Assembly: GCF_002884445.1 (NCBI RefSeq)
Contig: NZ_KZ614144.1
Span: 227,272-291,271, forward strand
DNA from: Paenibacillus castaneae
GTDB lineage: Bacteria; Bacillota; Bacilli; Paenibacillales; Paenibacillaceae
Direction: 5' to 3'
DNA length: 64,000 bases
The notes beneath the pieces were generated by a model. That model was not told the DNA's origin. It searched no databases and saw only the letters and a program-made list of their open reading frames with translations. Below are positions 36,843-45,713 of the stretch, in pieces (within the stretch, counting starts at the first letter, position 1; every line of letters begins with the position of its first letter). Both the position numbers and the translations under genes were made by a program.

Positions 36843-37397
36843 TTATATTAAATCTTGTTTTTGTTCCGATTCTGTATAAACGGTTATGAGCACAGTTGCC
36901 GTCTCTTCCCCTATGTTTTTCACTGTATGGGGTGTACAGGCATGCCAACTAAATGAATCACCCTCTTCAAATTCAGCTGAATCCTCCCCTTGCTTAGCAT
37001 AGATTTTTCCTTTGATGACAACATGCACTTCTTCCCCCTCATGTGCATGTGGAGTTTTACCTGTTGAAGCACCAGGGGGCAGCTCGACAAGCATCATCCT
37101 TACTTTTTTTGTTGAGCTCAAGTGCTCCACCTTTAAATTATTTTCAGAGCCGCTTTTCGTTATCATTCGATTCTCTTTTCGCACGATATTCATGCGATCC
37201 TCTTTTTTTAGCAATAAGTAAGCTAAGGGTACTTCTAATGTATTGGCAATACTTTCTAAGGTTGATATGGATGGTGATGTTTTGTTTGTTTCCACTTGGC
37301 TCATAAATCCTTGAGATAAGCCCGTTGCTTCGCATATTTGAGCCATGGTCATGTTTTTTCGTTTCCGAATTGCTCGTATGGAAGAGCCGATGTCCAT
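36843..37397 (-). CDS. XRE-family regulator with C-terminal cupin
   Basis: A 184-residue regulator. The HTH_3 domain (about 6-60) has GLSQGFMSQVETNKTSPSIS. The cupin_2 domain (about 105-175) has PHAHEGEEVHVVIKG and the WHACTPHTVKN second motif with metal/ligand-binding His residues. Such proteins sense a small molecule and often control neighbouring metabolic or transport genes. Divergent from the DoxX gene, sharing a 200-bp promoter region. Confidence 0.92.
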   Translation of the reverse strand: MDIGSSIRAIRKRKNMTMAQICEATGLSQGFMSQVETNKTSPSISTLESIANTLEVPLAYLLLKKEDRMNIVRKENRMITKSGSENNLKVEHLSSTKKVRMMLVELPPGASTGKTPHAHEGEEVHVVIKGKIYAKQGEDSAEFEEGDSFSWHACTPHTVKNIGEETATVLITVYTESEQKQDLI

Positions 37398-37459
37398 TCG
37401 TCCTCACCCCTCAAAATATTTGTAATACATAATATAATTTCATAATAACAATTTTTCTG

Positions 37460-37488
37460 TTGACAAGCTAGTTTGATGCATGATAAAT
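37460..37488 (+). promoter_or_regulatory. Promoter of the doxX gene
   Basis: TTGACA (37460-37465), 17-nt spacer, ATAAAT (37483-37488) as an imperfect -10. The intergenic region also contains the leftward promoter of the XRE-cupin gene. Confidence 0.65.
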
Positions 37489-37611
37489 TGTCTATACAAA
37501 CATTATATCTCTATAGGTAATATATACGATCAAGAAGGGAATCGGACCTGATATATTATCATTCCGAACAATAGTAAACACAATAAAATGAAAAAGGTGG
37601 AGAAAGAGAAG

Positions 37612-38016
37612 ATGACAAAATTAACAACAGTATCGACAATTATGCGTGTAGTATTGGGAATATTATTTTTAGCTCATGGGATTAGTAAATTACAAATGGG
37701 GCTTGGCAATGTAGATGCCTGGTTTAGCTCGATGGGGGTCCCAGGATTTTTGGCTTATATCGTAGCAACGCTCGAACTAGCCGGAGGTATTATGCTTATC
37801 ATTGGCCTCTTTACTCGTGTCGTATCGGTTATTTTTACGATTATGCTCATTGGGGCGATTGTTACAATGAAACTTTCTGTAGGGCTGCTTGGAAATGATC
37901 AGATGGCGGGATATGAGCTGGACTTATCTTTTATGCTGGTATCCATATATTTGATTTTTGCTGAACCTACACCCCTATCGATCGATCAAGCGCTTCTTAA
38001 AAAACGCAGCGCATAA
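37612..38016 (+). CDS. DoxX-family membrane protein
   Basis: A 134-residue protein with four membrane helices and the DoxX pattern: FLAHGISKLQMG in helix 1 and LELAGGIMLIIGLFTR in helix 2. Bacterial DoxX proteins are linked to redox or stress functions without a settled mechanism. ATG 37612 is chosen because GGTGGAG lies 11 nt upstream; an ATG at 37588 has no ribosome binding site. The divergent XRE-cupin regulator probably controls it. Confidence 0.88.
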   Translation: MTKLTTVSTIMRVVLGILFLAHGISKLQMGLGNVDAWFSSMGVPGFLAYIVATLELAGGIMLIIGLFTRVVSVIFTIMLIGAIVTMKLSVGLLGNDQMAGYELDLSFMLVSIYLIFAEPTPLSIDQALLKKRSA

Positions 38017-38043
38017 TACTTTAAGCTTCGCGGATTAACAATT

Positions 38044-38091
38044 AAATGTGTTAGCAGTCCCACTATTATTTCAAATGTATTTATACGATAA
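38044..38091 (+). pseudogene. 3'-terminal scrap of a 2H-phosphoesterase gene
   Basis: The frame AAA at 38044 to TAA at 38091 reads KCVSSPTIISNVFIR, nearly the same as the last residues of the intact gene at 46831 (KCVSSSTIISTVFTA), and the DNA is similar over about 50 bp. Nothing upstream resembles the rest of that gene. It is a leftover gene end immediately before ssrA-type hairpin copy 5. Confidence 0.7.
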
Positions 38092-38105
38092 ATGCTTGCC
38101 TGCAG

Positions 38106-38137
38106 CTCCACAACCGATGAGGTTGTGGAGTTTTGTT
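38106..38137 (+). terminator. ssrA-type terminator hairpin, copy 5
   Basis: CTCCACAACC, loop GATGA, GGTTGTGGAG, then TTTTGTT. Same stem family as the other ssrA-terminator copies, but with a GC closing pair and no acceptor-strand remnant upstream. Confidence 0.75.
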
Positions 38138-38204
38138 GTATATTGATAAGCAGCCTCGCATAACTTGAACGGATGAGAAATAATGGGGAGAGTGGACATT
38201 TGCG

Positions 38205-39647
38205 ATGGTAGTGAAATACAAGAATAATTGGATTCCAACCAAAACAATTGAAGATATGTCAGGCACAAATTACGATGTTCTTATTGTAGGAAGTGGTCCC
38301 GGTGGAGGAGCGACTTTGCAGAGACTGTGTGAACTATGGAAGTACGAAGGCGCTAAAAAGATCGGAATATTAGAAAAGGGAGATAAGTTGTTTCATTCCC
38401 ATGCCCTTAATATACCCACGCAGAATGTAAATACGGCACGAGATGAGCTTCTTCCAGACAATTCAACTCCTTTAGGCAAGCGCTTGCCACAATTTTCCGG
38501 TGCTACAATGATTTATGCTCTTGGAGGGAGATCATTGTTTTGGAATGCGGCGACGCCTAGACCTATTCAATCTGAACTCAATAAATGGCCAATTCACTCT
38601 CGGGAATTAGCTGTATATTATGGGATGGCCGAGAAGCTAATGAATGTGACAAGGGATTATGCTAAGGGTTCATCAATGCAAAATAGGCTTTTGAAACAAC
38701 TCCATGCAAATGGAGTTTTGGAAGCAGATGATATGCCGCTTGCTTTTGATATGACGCCTTCCCGGCAAGGAGAAGTTCATTCGAATCCTTGGTATAGTTC
38801 GATCAATGCGCTAGCAGCTGCCAAGTTCGACAGGCCATATGATCTCGCAGTAAATGCTTATGTCTCACGAGTTTTAGCAGAGAAGGGGAGAGTCTCTGGT
38901 GTCGAGGTTTTTTCTGCAGACAAAAAAGCATATACAATTCGGGCGAAAAATGTGGTCGTATCTGCAAGTACTTTAGAGACTCCGCGTCTATTGCTTAATT
39001 CTGGGATTCCGGGGCCTGCTATTGGACGTTATTTAACTGGTCACGTATCCGTTATTGCTATTGGTACGATAAATCGAAGCCAGTTTTCTGACAAACTTGG
39101 TAACCTGGCTATTTTGAAATTTGAAACGGATGAGTCTCCTTATCAAATTCAGATTCTTGGTCCTGATCAATATTTCTCCTACCAGCAATTTGAAGATAAA
39201 GCTGTTAAAGATCAGCTTATGGTTGTTTATGCAGCCTTTGGAAGAGTGGAGCCCCGGCCTGAGAACAGAGTATATCTGGATCAGTCTGCAAAAGATGAAT
39301 TCGGTGTACCGTTACAACAAGTCCAATATTCTTTAAGCGACAAGGATCGTCAAACAGCCAACCAAGTTGCACAAGGCATTAGACAATCTGCAGCTGCTAT
39401 GGGAGTGACTCTTGATGAATCTACTTTGGAGCTTAGGCCGCCTGGAGCGGATATGCATGAGTCTTGCACATGTAGAATGGGGGATAATCCCGAAACTTCA
39501 GCGACGAATCGTCACGGTCAAATACATGGGGTTCAAGGATTATATGTAGCGGATAATAGTGTTCTTCCTACTCTGACAGGAGCTGGCCCAGTTCTTTCTA
39601 ACACTGCTTTGGCTATTAGATTGGCAGATCATATTGCTCGTCAATAA
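38205..39647 (+). CDS. GMC-family FAD oxidoreductase
   Basis: A 480-residue flavoenzyme. The N-terminal Rossmann fold VLIVGSGPGGGATL (near residue 25) binds FAD. The mid-region ALGGRSLFWNAATPRP contacts flavin. The C-terminal GMC_oxred_C domain has HESCTCRMGDNP and the final VADNSVLPTLTGAGPVLSN, with His and Asn in the expected active-site positions. It may oxidise an alcohol or sugar hydroxyl; substrate unknown. No secretion signal. The ATG lacks a strong ribosome binding site. Confidence 0.9.
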   Translation: MVVKYKNNWIPTKTIEDMSGTNYDVLIVGSGPGGGATLQRLCELWKYEGAKKIGILEKGDKLFHSHALNIPTQNVNTARDELLPDNSTPLGKRLPQFSGATMIYALGGRSLFWNAATPRPIQSELNKWPIHSRELAVYYGMAEKLMNVTRDYAKGSSMQNRLLKQLHANGVLEADDMPLAFDMTPSRQGEVHSNPWYSSINALAAAKFDRPYDLAVNAYVSRVLAEKGRVSGVEVFSADKKAYTIRAKNVVVSASTLETPRLLLNSGIPGPAIGRYLTGHVSVIAIGTINRSQFSDKLGNLAILKFETDESPYQIQILGPDQYFSYQQFEDKAVKDQLMVVYAAFGRVEPRPENRVYLDQSAKDEFGVPLQQVQYSLSDKDRQTANQVAQGIRQSAAAMGVTLDESTLELRPPGADMHESCTCRMGDNPETSATNRHGQIHGVQGLYVADNSVLPTLTGAGPVLSNTALAIRLADHIARQ

Positions 39648-39684
39648 GGATAACCATCTGTGAACGATAGATGTATCATCTTAG

Positions 39685-39709
39685 AAAAGCCTGACGCGGT
39701 CAGGCTTTT
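39685..39709 (+). terminator. Rho-independent terminator after GMC oxidoreductase
   Basis: AAAAGCCTGAC, loop GCG, GTCAGGCTTTT: perfect 11-bp stem with T-tract. Confidence 0.9.
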
Positions 39710-39845
39710 GTTATGCCTTCATGTCCAACTGAAGTGTCGGGGAAATGAGGTAGGAATCTTCGCGGTGAATGCCTGCTGGCATTGGTGCTGATGGTAGTTC
39801 TCTTTAACACACACTTTATCCTGAGTTTGGATTATGGTCGTGGTT

Positions 39846-40013
39846 TTATTCTGACGGGGATTCTTTTGACAGGAAATCAAAAACCATTTGATTGAATTCA
39901 CGAGGCTCCTCAATAAATGAGGTGACCGCAGCCTCGCACGATGATTTTAGACGATAGCTTTCCTGCATGAGGTCGTGGCTAGAAAACCTCCACATGCTCT
40001 TTTTAGACAATCA
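39846..40013 (-). pseudogene. Possible C-terminal remnant of an alpha/beta hydrolase
   Basis: A short open stretch on the minus strand ends in residues FIEEPREFNQMVFDFLSKE then TAA at 39846. This is the pattern of the last helix of alpha/beta hydrolases (E-x-P-x-x-F-N-x-x-V-x-x-F-L). Upstream there is a TGA and no hydrolase core. The rest of the 39710-40128 gap holds a second hairpin and nothing else recognised. Confidence 0.4.
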
Positions 40014-40037
40014 CCTTAAGAACTACAAAAGAGAAAA

Positions 40038-40067
40038 AGGCACTTTTCCTATTAAAGAAAAGTGCCT
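40038..40067. terminator. Bidirectional hairpin terminator
   Basis: AGGCACTTTTC, 8-nt loop, GAAAAGTGCCT. It lies 62 nt after the stop of the leftward VOC gene. Confidence 0.75.
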
Positions 40068-40128
40068 CATTGTGATGTCTATCTGTTTGTCTAACTAAAT
40101 GAATACTCATTTACATATTGAAACAATT

Positions 40129-40524
40129 CTATTTTGCGTTCTCATCTGGCTGATGAATGCCAAAAATATTACCTTCAGTATCAATATAATACCCCTGCCA
40201 CGCCATTCCAGGCAGAGCGTATTTTGGCAATGCAATCTTGCCTCCGTGATTAACAATTTTTGTTTCAGTAGAATCGTAATCTTCCACTCCCAATGTACAT
40301 GCATAGCCGTTCATAGACAGGCCTGGCTCTGGGGAAGCACCTTGACGTTGCATCAAAGCTCCGTTAATTCCAGGCTCATTTGCATCGCCAGTCACAGCTC
40401 CAAAATAAGGAATCCCAGCATAACTACTCCAATCTTCAAATGTCCATCCAAATATCTCCCCATAAAACTTCTTGGCACGTTCCATGTCATTTACATGAAT
40501 CTCGAAATGAACTAATCTTCCCAT
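40129..40524 (-). CDS. VOC-family (glyoxalase/dioxygenase-fold) protein
   Basis: A 131-residue protein with the paired beta-alpha-beta-beta-beta modules of the vicinal-oxygen-chelate fold. It begins LVHFEIHVNDMERAKKFYGEIFGW, the hallmark opening, with metal-ligand His at residue 6, and ends with EGNIFGIHQPD containing the final acidic/His site. Members include glyoxalases, fosfomycin- and bleomycin-resistance proteins and many unassigned enzymes; none of these can be chosen here. AGGAGGAAATT precedes the ATG. Confidence 0.88.
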   Translation of the reverse strand: MGRLVHFEIHVNDMERAKKFYGEIFGWTFEDWSSYAGIPYFGAVTGDANEPGINGALMQRQGASPEPGLSMNGYACTLGVEDYDSTETKIVNHGGKIALPKYALPGMAWQGYYIDTEGNIFGIHQPDENAK

Positions 40525-40822
40525 AATTTCCTCCTAATTTTTCACTTCTTCAACTCTTTTGTTATATAATTATTTTTCATTATTGTAACAAACACAGAAA
40601 ATTATTCAACTCCATAACTTTGTTTGCAACGGTAACAGCTCCATAATGCCCTTGCTATTATTTGAACATAATCTGCTTGCTTCCACTGCAAGTTGCATGT
40701 AGAAAAATAGCTACTTTACTCATTTTATTTCCTCCTCAGTTTTATTTTATTATTACCAGAGGTTACAGAAGGATGGCGCACATAGCGGCTAGGAAGGCTA
40801 TCGGAAAGTAAAGGCCTGATCG
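40525..40822. other. Intergenic stretch with a 21-codon minus-strand ORF
   Basis: Within 298 nt, GAGGAAATAAA precedes an ATG at 40723 (minus), opening a 21-residue frame (MSKVAIFLHATCSGSKQIMF..) that ends in two stops at 40658. Good ribosome binding site, no family recognised. It may be the start of a decayed gene. Nothing else seen. Confidence 0.35.
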
Positions 40823-40856
40823 AAAAATGGGTAGCCCGCTAAGCGAACCACCCATT
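40823..40856 (-). terminator. Terminator of the M24 peptidase gene
   Basis: On the minus strand AATGGGT ... ACCCATT, with an inner CGCTTAGCG, followed by TTTTT. Confidence 0.8.
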
Positions 40857-40867
40857 GCTATATCATG

Positions 40868-41956
40868 CTATCCAATAACCGTTAGCTGTTTCGGGAATGA
40901 AGTCAGCACCTCGACCCCGTCCTGCGTGACGAGAACATCGTCCTCGATCCTTACGCCTCCAACGGAAGGGACGTAAATACCCGGCTCCACTGTGAAGACC
41001 ATGCCCGCTAGTAAGAGATCCTCGTTCCGCCCGTGGATGGATGGATACTCATGAATGTCCATTCCAAGGCCATGTCCGAGTCGATGATTGAAATAGGGGC
41101 CGTAACCTGCTCTTTCGATCGACTCACGGGCGGCACGGTCCAAGCTGCCGAAGGTGACACCTGGGCGGATGGCTTCAATGGCTATGAGGTTTGCATCCAG
41201 CACAGTGTCGTAAATTCTTTTCATCTCGTCCGAGATGTCCCCCACTGCAAAAGTCCGGGTAATATCCGAGGCATAACCGTCCGCGTATACACCGAGATCG
41301 AACAAGAGCAGCTCGCCTTCTCCCACTTTCCGGTTATCCGGGGTGCCATGCGGCAGCGCCGACTTTGCGCCGGATAATACCATCGTCTCAAAAGAAGGCC
41401 CCTGTGCTCCGAGTTTCTTCATCTGATATTCCAGCTCCGCCACAAGCTCGATTTCTGTGACGCCGGGTTTCACCTTGGACACGCCTGATCGCAGCACATC
41501 CTCGACGATGCGAGCGGCACGTTTCATCCGCTTGACCTCGTCTGGTGTCTTAATTGCGCGCATCTCCCGAAGCGGAAAACCAATATCGACGTAAGTTGTC
41601 GCGCCGACCGCAGCATGAATCGCTTCGAAGCGATGGACGCTAAGATCGTCTTTCTCAACCCCAAGATGATGAATGCTGCGGGGCATCAGCTTGCTCAGTA
41701 TCTCATAGGCATTATCCGTATCGGAATGAGTATAAATGTTCGTAACAGTGGAAGCTGCTTGGGCGGCTTCGTAATCGAGCGCCGGCAAGAGCAGCAGCGC
41801 CTCTTCTCCTTTTACGAGCAGCAGCCCGAGGAACCTTTCGTGAGGATCAGTTGCGAAGCCAGTCAAATAATAGACATGCTTTGGAGAAGTTATCAGCATC
41901 GCGTCGAGATTGTTGTTATCCAAATAGCTATAAAGACTATTCATTCGGGAATTCAT
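40868..41956 (-). CDS. M24-family metallopeptidase (Xaa-Pro aminopeptidase/dipeptidase type)
   Basis: A 362-residue cytoplasmic enzyme. The N-terminal creatinase-like domain (about 1-130) is followed by the pita-bread catalytic domain. All five metal ligands are visible: Asp in FDLGVYADGY, Asp in SDITRTF, His in HGLGMDIHE, Glu in VEPGIY and Glu in RIEDDV. It removes residues next to proline from short peptides. ATG 41956 follows AGGTGG by 8 nt; GTG 41968 overlaps that site. Confidence 0.93.
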   Translation of the reverse strand: MNSRMNSLYSYLDNNNLDAMLITSPKHVYYLTGFATDPHERFLGLLLVKGEEALLLLPALDYEAAQAASTVTNIYTHSDTDNAYEILSKLMPRSIHHLGVEKDDLSVHRFEAIHAAVGATTYVDIGFPLREMRAIKTPDEVKRMKRAARIVEDVLRSGVSKVKPGVTEIELVAELEYQMKKLGAQGPSFETMVLSGAKSALPHGTPDNRKVGEGELLLFDLGVYADGYASDITRTFAVGDISDEMKRIYDTVLDANLIAIEAIRPGVTFGSLDRAARESIERAGYGPYFNHRLGHGLGMDIHEYPSIHGRNEDLLLAGMVFTVEPGIYVPSVGGVRIEDDVLVTQDGVEVLTSFPKQLTVIG

Positions 41957-42175
41957 TTCATCAACCACCTTTCCTTTATATTTTACTTAAATGGAGGGAC
42001 CTTTCAAGTTCTTGTATAGTAAAGGTCTGATAGCGTTGATGTGAGGAGGGGAGGGGAGACAATGATTTTTTTTTGGTTTAGAGCTGAAAGGCGGAGGGAT
42101 GTGCTCTCGGTTCACCTCCGCCAATAGGATGAGAAAGAGCACCATGTAGGTGCTCTGATATCCGTTCTATATTCA

Positions 42176-44308
42176 CTACCCTTGTTTCACCAGGGTTTCT
42201 GCCGTGCGGAAGGCCAATGCCATGATCGTCAACACCGGGTTAACTCCGCCATTGGTCACGTGCAGGGAGCCATCGCTTACCCAGAGATTGTCGTATCCGT
42301 GTATGCGACCCGAAGGGTCGGTGACGGATGTTGAAGGGTCTTCACCCATGCGCAGAGTTCCAGCCTGATGCTGCCCGCCACTAAGCCCCCCGCCTGGCCG
42401 GGTTTGCCAAACGCGACTTGCGCCGGCGGCCCAGAGCCAATTCTCCGCTTGCTCTGCCAGCATGGCCGCAGCACGAAGAGATTCGGGATGAACGCTTCCA
42501 GAGAGTTGAGCCACAGGTATGCCGAAACGATCTTTGACCGCCCGCGAGAGCAGTACTCTTGACTCGGGTGTCGGTATCTCTTGAATCGGGCCCTGAATTT
42601 GGCCGGTGCGCAAGTAAGTTTCACGCATTATCTCTTTGCCTGCGCTCCCCCATCGCGCCGCATCCGGAGCAAGTGCTCGATACCAGTGAATGAGCGGCAA
42701 CCGAGTGAACTCGTTGGCAAGCATCCCGCCCCCAATAATCCCGCCTCCATTATTGTGGTCAAAGCGGAAGGTAGCAATACTTACTCCTGGCCCAAGACCG
42801 TCTTGAATCGGTTCATCAAAGAGGCCGTAGGCACCTGAATAGACATGGCCCTGCAGGTTCCGTCCTACTTGCCCGTTCTGGTTGCCTATCCCGCTTGGCT
42901 CCGAATCGCTTACAGAGTTGAGAAGGAGACGTGCGCTTTCAATGGCTCCGGCCGCAACTACCACATGCCCTGCACGCACTTGTCGGCGCTGGATCGAGCC
43001 CGCCACTTCCTGTACAAGGCGAACCCCGGTGGCATGCTTTCCTCCTTCGGTATCGATGCGTTCCACCATTGTATCGCAGATCAGGTCGCAGTTGCCGGTA
43101 GCGATAGCCCTCACTAACATCGTGTTGTGACCGCCATTTTTGCTATTGGTTGGGCAGGCAAACCCGACACATTGGCCGCATCGCCCACAAGCCGGTCGGC
43201 CGTCGCGCTCCACTGAATTAATCAGGAGAGGAACCGGTCCAGCGTCCCATCCCAGCTTCGCTGCAGCCCGAGCCAAGCGTTCGGCTTCCAACGTCATCGA
43301 TAGCGGCTCCATAGGATAAGGGCGTCGCCGCTTCCCGCGTCCAGGGTGGGCATCCCCATTACCTGAGACACCGACTTCCCACTCGGCTCTCTCGTAGTAC
43401 GGTTCAAGTTCATCATAGCTAATCGGCCAATCGCTTAAAGAGCTCCCTTCCGGAACTCCGTATCGAGTCGCCATTCGGAAATCATCCGTATGAAATCGCC
43501 ATGCTTGTGCCCCGTACACCCGTGTTCCGCCGCCTACCGTCATCGCGTTATTATGATAGTCCCCTTCAAAGGGTGCGGTGATTCGCTCGTCTCCGTTGGC
43601 CATGACAATCGTACGTGGGTTACCTTCCAACTCGGGCCCCGTGTTATGACCGTATTTGCTCAAACGATGGTTCCGCAGATGATCGCTGCCAACCTGACTG
43701 TAACGAAGCCAGCTTCCACGCTCAACGACGAGAACGCGAAGTCCCGATTCGGCCAACACTGCCGCCGCGACCGAGCCCCCGGCCCCAGCTCCCACGACGA
43801 TAACATCATATTGATCTTGAAGCTGGTCTAAGGTTCGCTGCGTTAACTCGGTTTCTGGGACCGGTGTTTTGCTTTCCGGGATGGTGCCAGGACGGAATCC
43901 GATCATCTCCCAAGACTTACCCTCCCGATTCCCGCCAGCCTCAGGACTTCCATAGTAACCTTCTACAACCAGGCTCAATAGAATCTCAAAGAAGCGTTTG
44001 GACGAAACGGGCCAGTCCTGAACACGATCTTGCTCAACGTCGTGCAACAATCCATCTTGCTCGTGAACCGATAGTTCTGAAAAGTGTTTATGATAGAGAA
44101 CGAATGCTTCTGCATCCAATGCTCGAAGACCGGGTTCTATTACTTCCATCCAGGTCGTAATATCCTCGCCAGCGCAGCGTTCCAGGTAGGTAAGGGCCCC
44201 ACCTTCGGTCGCCGATGGCCAAGCATCTGCTGGAATCATTCGATTAGCAACCGCTTTCAAAATGGACCGCAGCTCGTTGAAATCAAATTTTGGGTCGTCG
44301 GGCTTCAT
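42176..44308 (-). CDS. GMC oxidoreductase fused to a gluconate-2-dehydrogenase subunit-3-like domain
   Basis: A 710-residue protein. Residues about 8-125 match the Gluconate_2-dh3 small-subunit fold (ILKAVANRMIPADAWP opening). From about 165 a GMC flavoprotein follows: FAD motif VVGAGAGGSVAAAV, MTVGGGTRVYGAQAWR, and the C-terminal QHQAGTLRMGEDP and NGGVNPVLTIMALAFR. A Cys cluster CGRCGQCVGFACPT lies near 375. In membrane gluconate/sorbitol dehydrogenases these are separate subunits with a cytochrome; here they are one chain and no cytochrome gene is nearby. No Tat signal seen. Higher GC content than neighbours. Confidence 0.9.
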   Translation of the reverse strand: MKPDDPKFDFNELRSILKAVANRMIPADAWPSATEGGALTYLERCAGEDITTWMEVIEPGLRALDAEAFVLYHKHFSELSVHEQDGLLHDVEQDRVQDWPVSSKRFFEILLSLVVEGYYGSPEAGGNREGKSWEMIGFRPGTIPESKTPVPETELTQRTLDQLQDQYDVIVVGAGAGGSVAAAVLAESGLRVLVVERGSWLRYSQVGSDHLRNHRLSKYGHNTGPELEGNPRTIVMANGDERITAPFEGDYHNNAMTVGGGTRVYGAQAWRFHTDDFRMATRYGVPEGSSLSDWPISYDELEPYYERAEWEVGVSGNGDAHPGRGKRRRPYPMEPLSMTLEAERLARAAAKLGWDAGPVPLLINSVERDGRPACGRCGQCVGFACPTNSKNGGHNTMLVRAIATGNCDLICDTMVERIDTEGGKHATGVRLVQEVAGSIQRRQVRAGHVVVAAGAIESARLLLNSVSDSEPSGIGNQNGQVGRNLQGHVYSGAYGLFDEPIQDGLGPGVSIATFRFDHNNGGGIIGGGMLANEFTRLPLIHWYRALAPDAARWGSAGKEIMRETYLRTGQIQGPIQEIPTPESRVLLSRAVKDRFGIPVAQLSGSVHPESLRAAAMLAEQAENWLWAAGASRVWQTRPGGGLSGGQHQAGTLRMGEDPSTSVTDPSGRIHGYDNLWVSDGSLHVTNGGVNPVLTIMALAFRTAETLVKQG

Positions 44309-44631
44309 ATATGTACACCACCTAGTGAAATTTGGCTTTCGTTATCATTCCTCATGAACTTACAATCCTTTACCGGTCGGGATCGTCTCACTCCATTCTA
44401 TGAATAGTTGTGATAGTATACTCCTTCCCCGATACAGCATCTGGTGGAAAGGAGGAGGAAATCGGCTATACAACGTTTAGTCTAACATGAGTCTTGGGCT
44501 TCTGCTAGACATTCAGTCAGCTAAACCAAGTAGAGCTGCCGTGTCACTATAATGTTCCGATCACGGCCGATTAAATTTCCTCGCCGGGCATTAGGATCAT
44601 CTCACGTTTAGTCTTAGGTCATATTTTTCCT
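44309..44631. other. Intergenic region, no gene seen
   Basis: 323 nt between two leftward genes. It contains the promoter region of the GMC fusion gene and an ACGTTTAGTCT motif repeated at about 44468 and 44604. No ORF with a ribosome binding site was supported. Confidence 0.4.
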
Positions 44632-45516
44632 TCAGACGCTTAATGTCTGCTCTGGGAGAAGAACCAACATACGAGAATATTCGCGGCTGAATTGGGATGC
44701 ACTTTCATAGCCGACCCGGAATGCGATATCTGCGGCATCCGCCGACTCGGATAATAATAAGCGCCGGGCTTCCTGCAATCGCAGCTGCTTTTGAAACTGA
44801 ATAGGACTCATACTGGTTACCTCTTTGAAGTATCTATGAAACGAAGAAGTACTCATTCTGGCTATATCTGCAAGTTCTTCAATTCGCAAAGGCTTATCAC
44901 AGTCATTAATAATTTGTTCGATAGCGTCCCTGATTCGATAAGTACTGCTTCCTTCCATTGCGATTTGCGCAAGCGCAACTCCATACTGCCCTTGCAGAAG
45001 TCTGTATAAAATTTCCCTTGTGTAGATGGGTGCAAGGAATGGAATGTCTTTCGGATTGTCTAGCAAACGAGCTAATCTAAGTATCGCATCCAGTATAGGT
45101 AACTCAATATGACCGACAAACAAAGCTCTCTTCGTATTTTCTTTGGGGGTTATTTGAATGTCAGAGTCATTCAATACGTCTAGAATTTGACTTTGTGTGA
45201 ATTCAAGTTTGAAACTCAAATAAGGAGCGTCGGGAAAAGCTCTTATGACCTGGCCGATCACCGGCAGATTCATGGAAGAAATAAGGTAATCGGTTGGGCC
45301 ATATTCAAAGCGCTCGTGTGCCAGCATGATCTCTTTCTTACCTTGAGCTATGAAGCATAAGGAAGGCTTATAAACTCTGTAGGCTGGCTCGGTCACATTA
45401 GAGTGGCGAAAGAAATATAAAGATGGAATAATCGTCTCGTAAGCTCCGTCTTGAATCGAATGACGCTCAATGAGTTTGGCAAGCTCATCCTGCAGTTTTA
45501 GTATTTCCTCAGTCAT
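44632..45516 (-). CDS. AraC-family regulator with AraC_N domain
   Basis: A 294-residue regulator. The N-terminal AraC_N-type domain (about 20-175) has YRVYKPSLCFIAQGKKEI, typical of the YqhC-like group. The C-terminal double HTH (about 195-290) has MSTSSFHRYFKEVTSMSPIQFQ (first part) and VGYESASQFSREYSRM. Regulators of this subgroup often sit divergently from an aldo-keto reductase and activate it in response to aldehydes, exactly the arrangement here with the gene at 45714. AGGAGGGGCCT precedes the ATG. Confidence 0.93.
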   Translation of the reverse strand: MTEEILKLQDELAKLIERHSIQDGAYETIIPSLYFFRHSNVTEPAYRVYKPSLCFIAQGKKEIMLAHERFEYGPTDYLISSMNLPVIGQVIRAFPDAPYLSFKLEFTQSQILDVLNDSDIQITPKENTKRALFVGHIELPILDAILRLARLLDNPKDIPFLAPIYTREILYRLLQGQYGVALAQIAMEGSSTYRIRDAIEQIINDCDKPLRIEELADIARMSTSSFHRYFKEVTSMSPIQFQKQLRLQEARRLLLSESADAADIAFRVGYESASQFSREYSRMLVLLPEQTLSV

Positions 45517-45713
45517 AGGCCCCTCCTAATTGTTTTATCTTTTTCAATTATAAGACATATTCTTCTCTAGCGTTAGTGATTATAAGAGGATTAGGCAATC
45601 ATTTAAGACTAATGTGATAACGGTCTTTTTTTCAATTATCGCATAATAAGGATATCCCGCTGAGCAGAAGATCGCTTGAAAACAATAAAAAAACGAAGGA
45701 GTGTCTCGATGAT

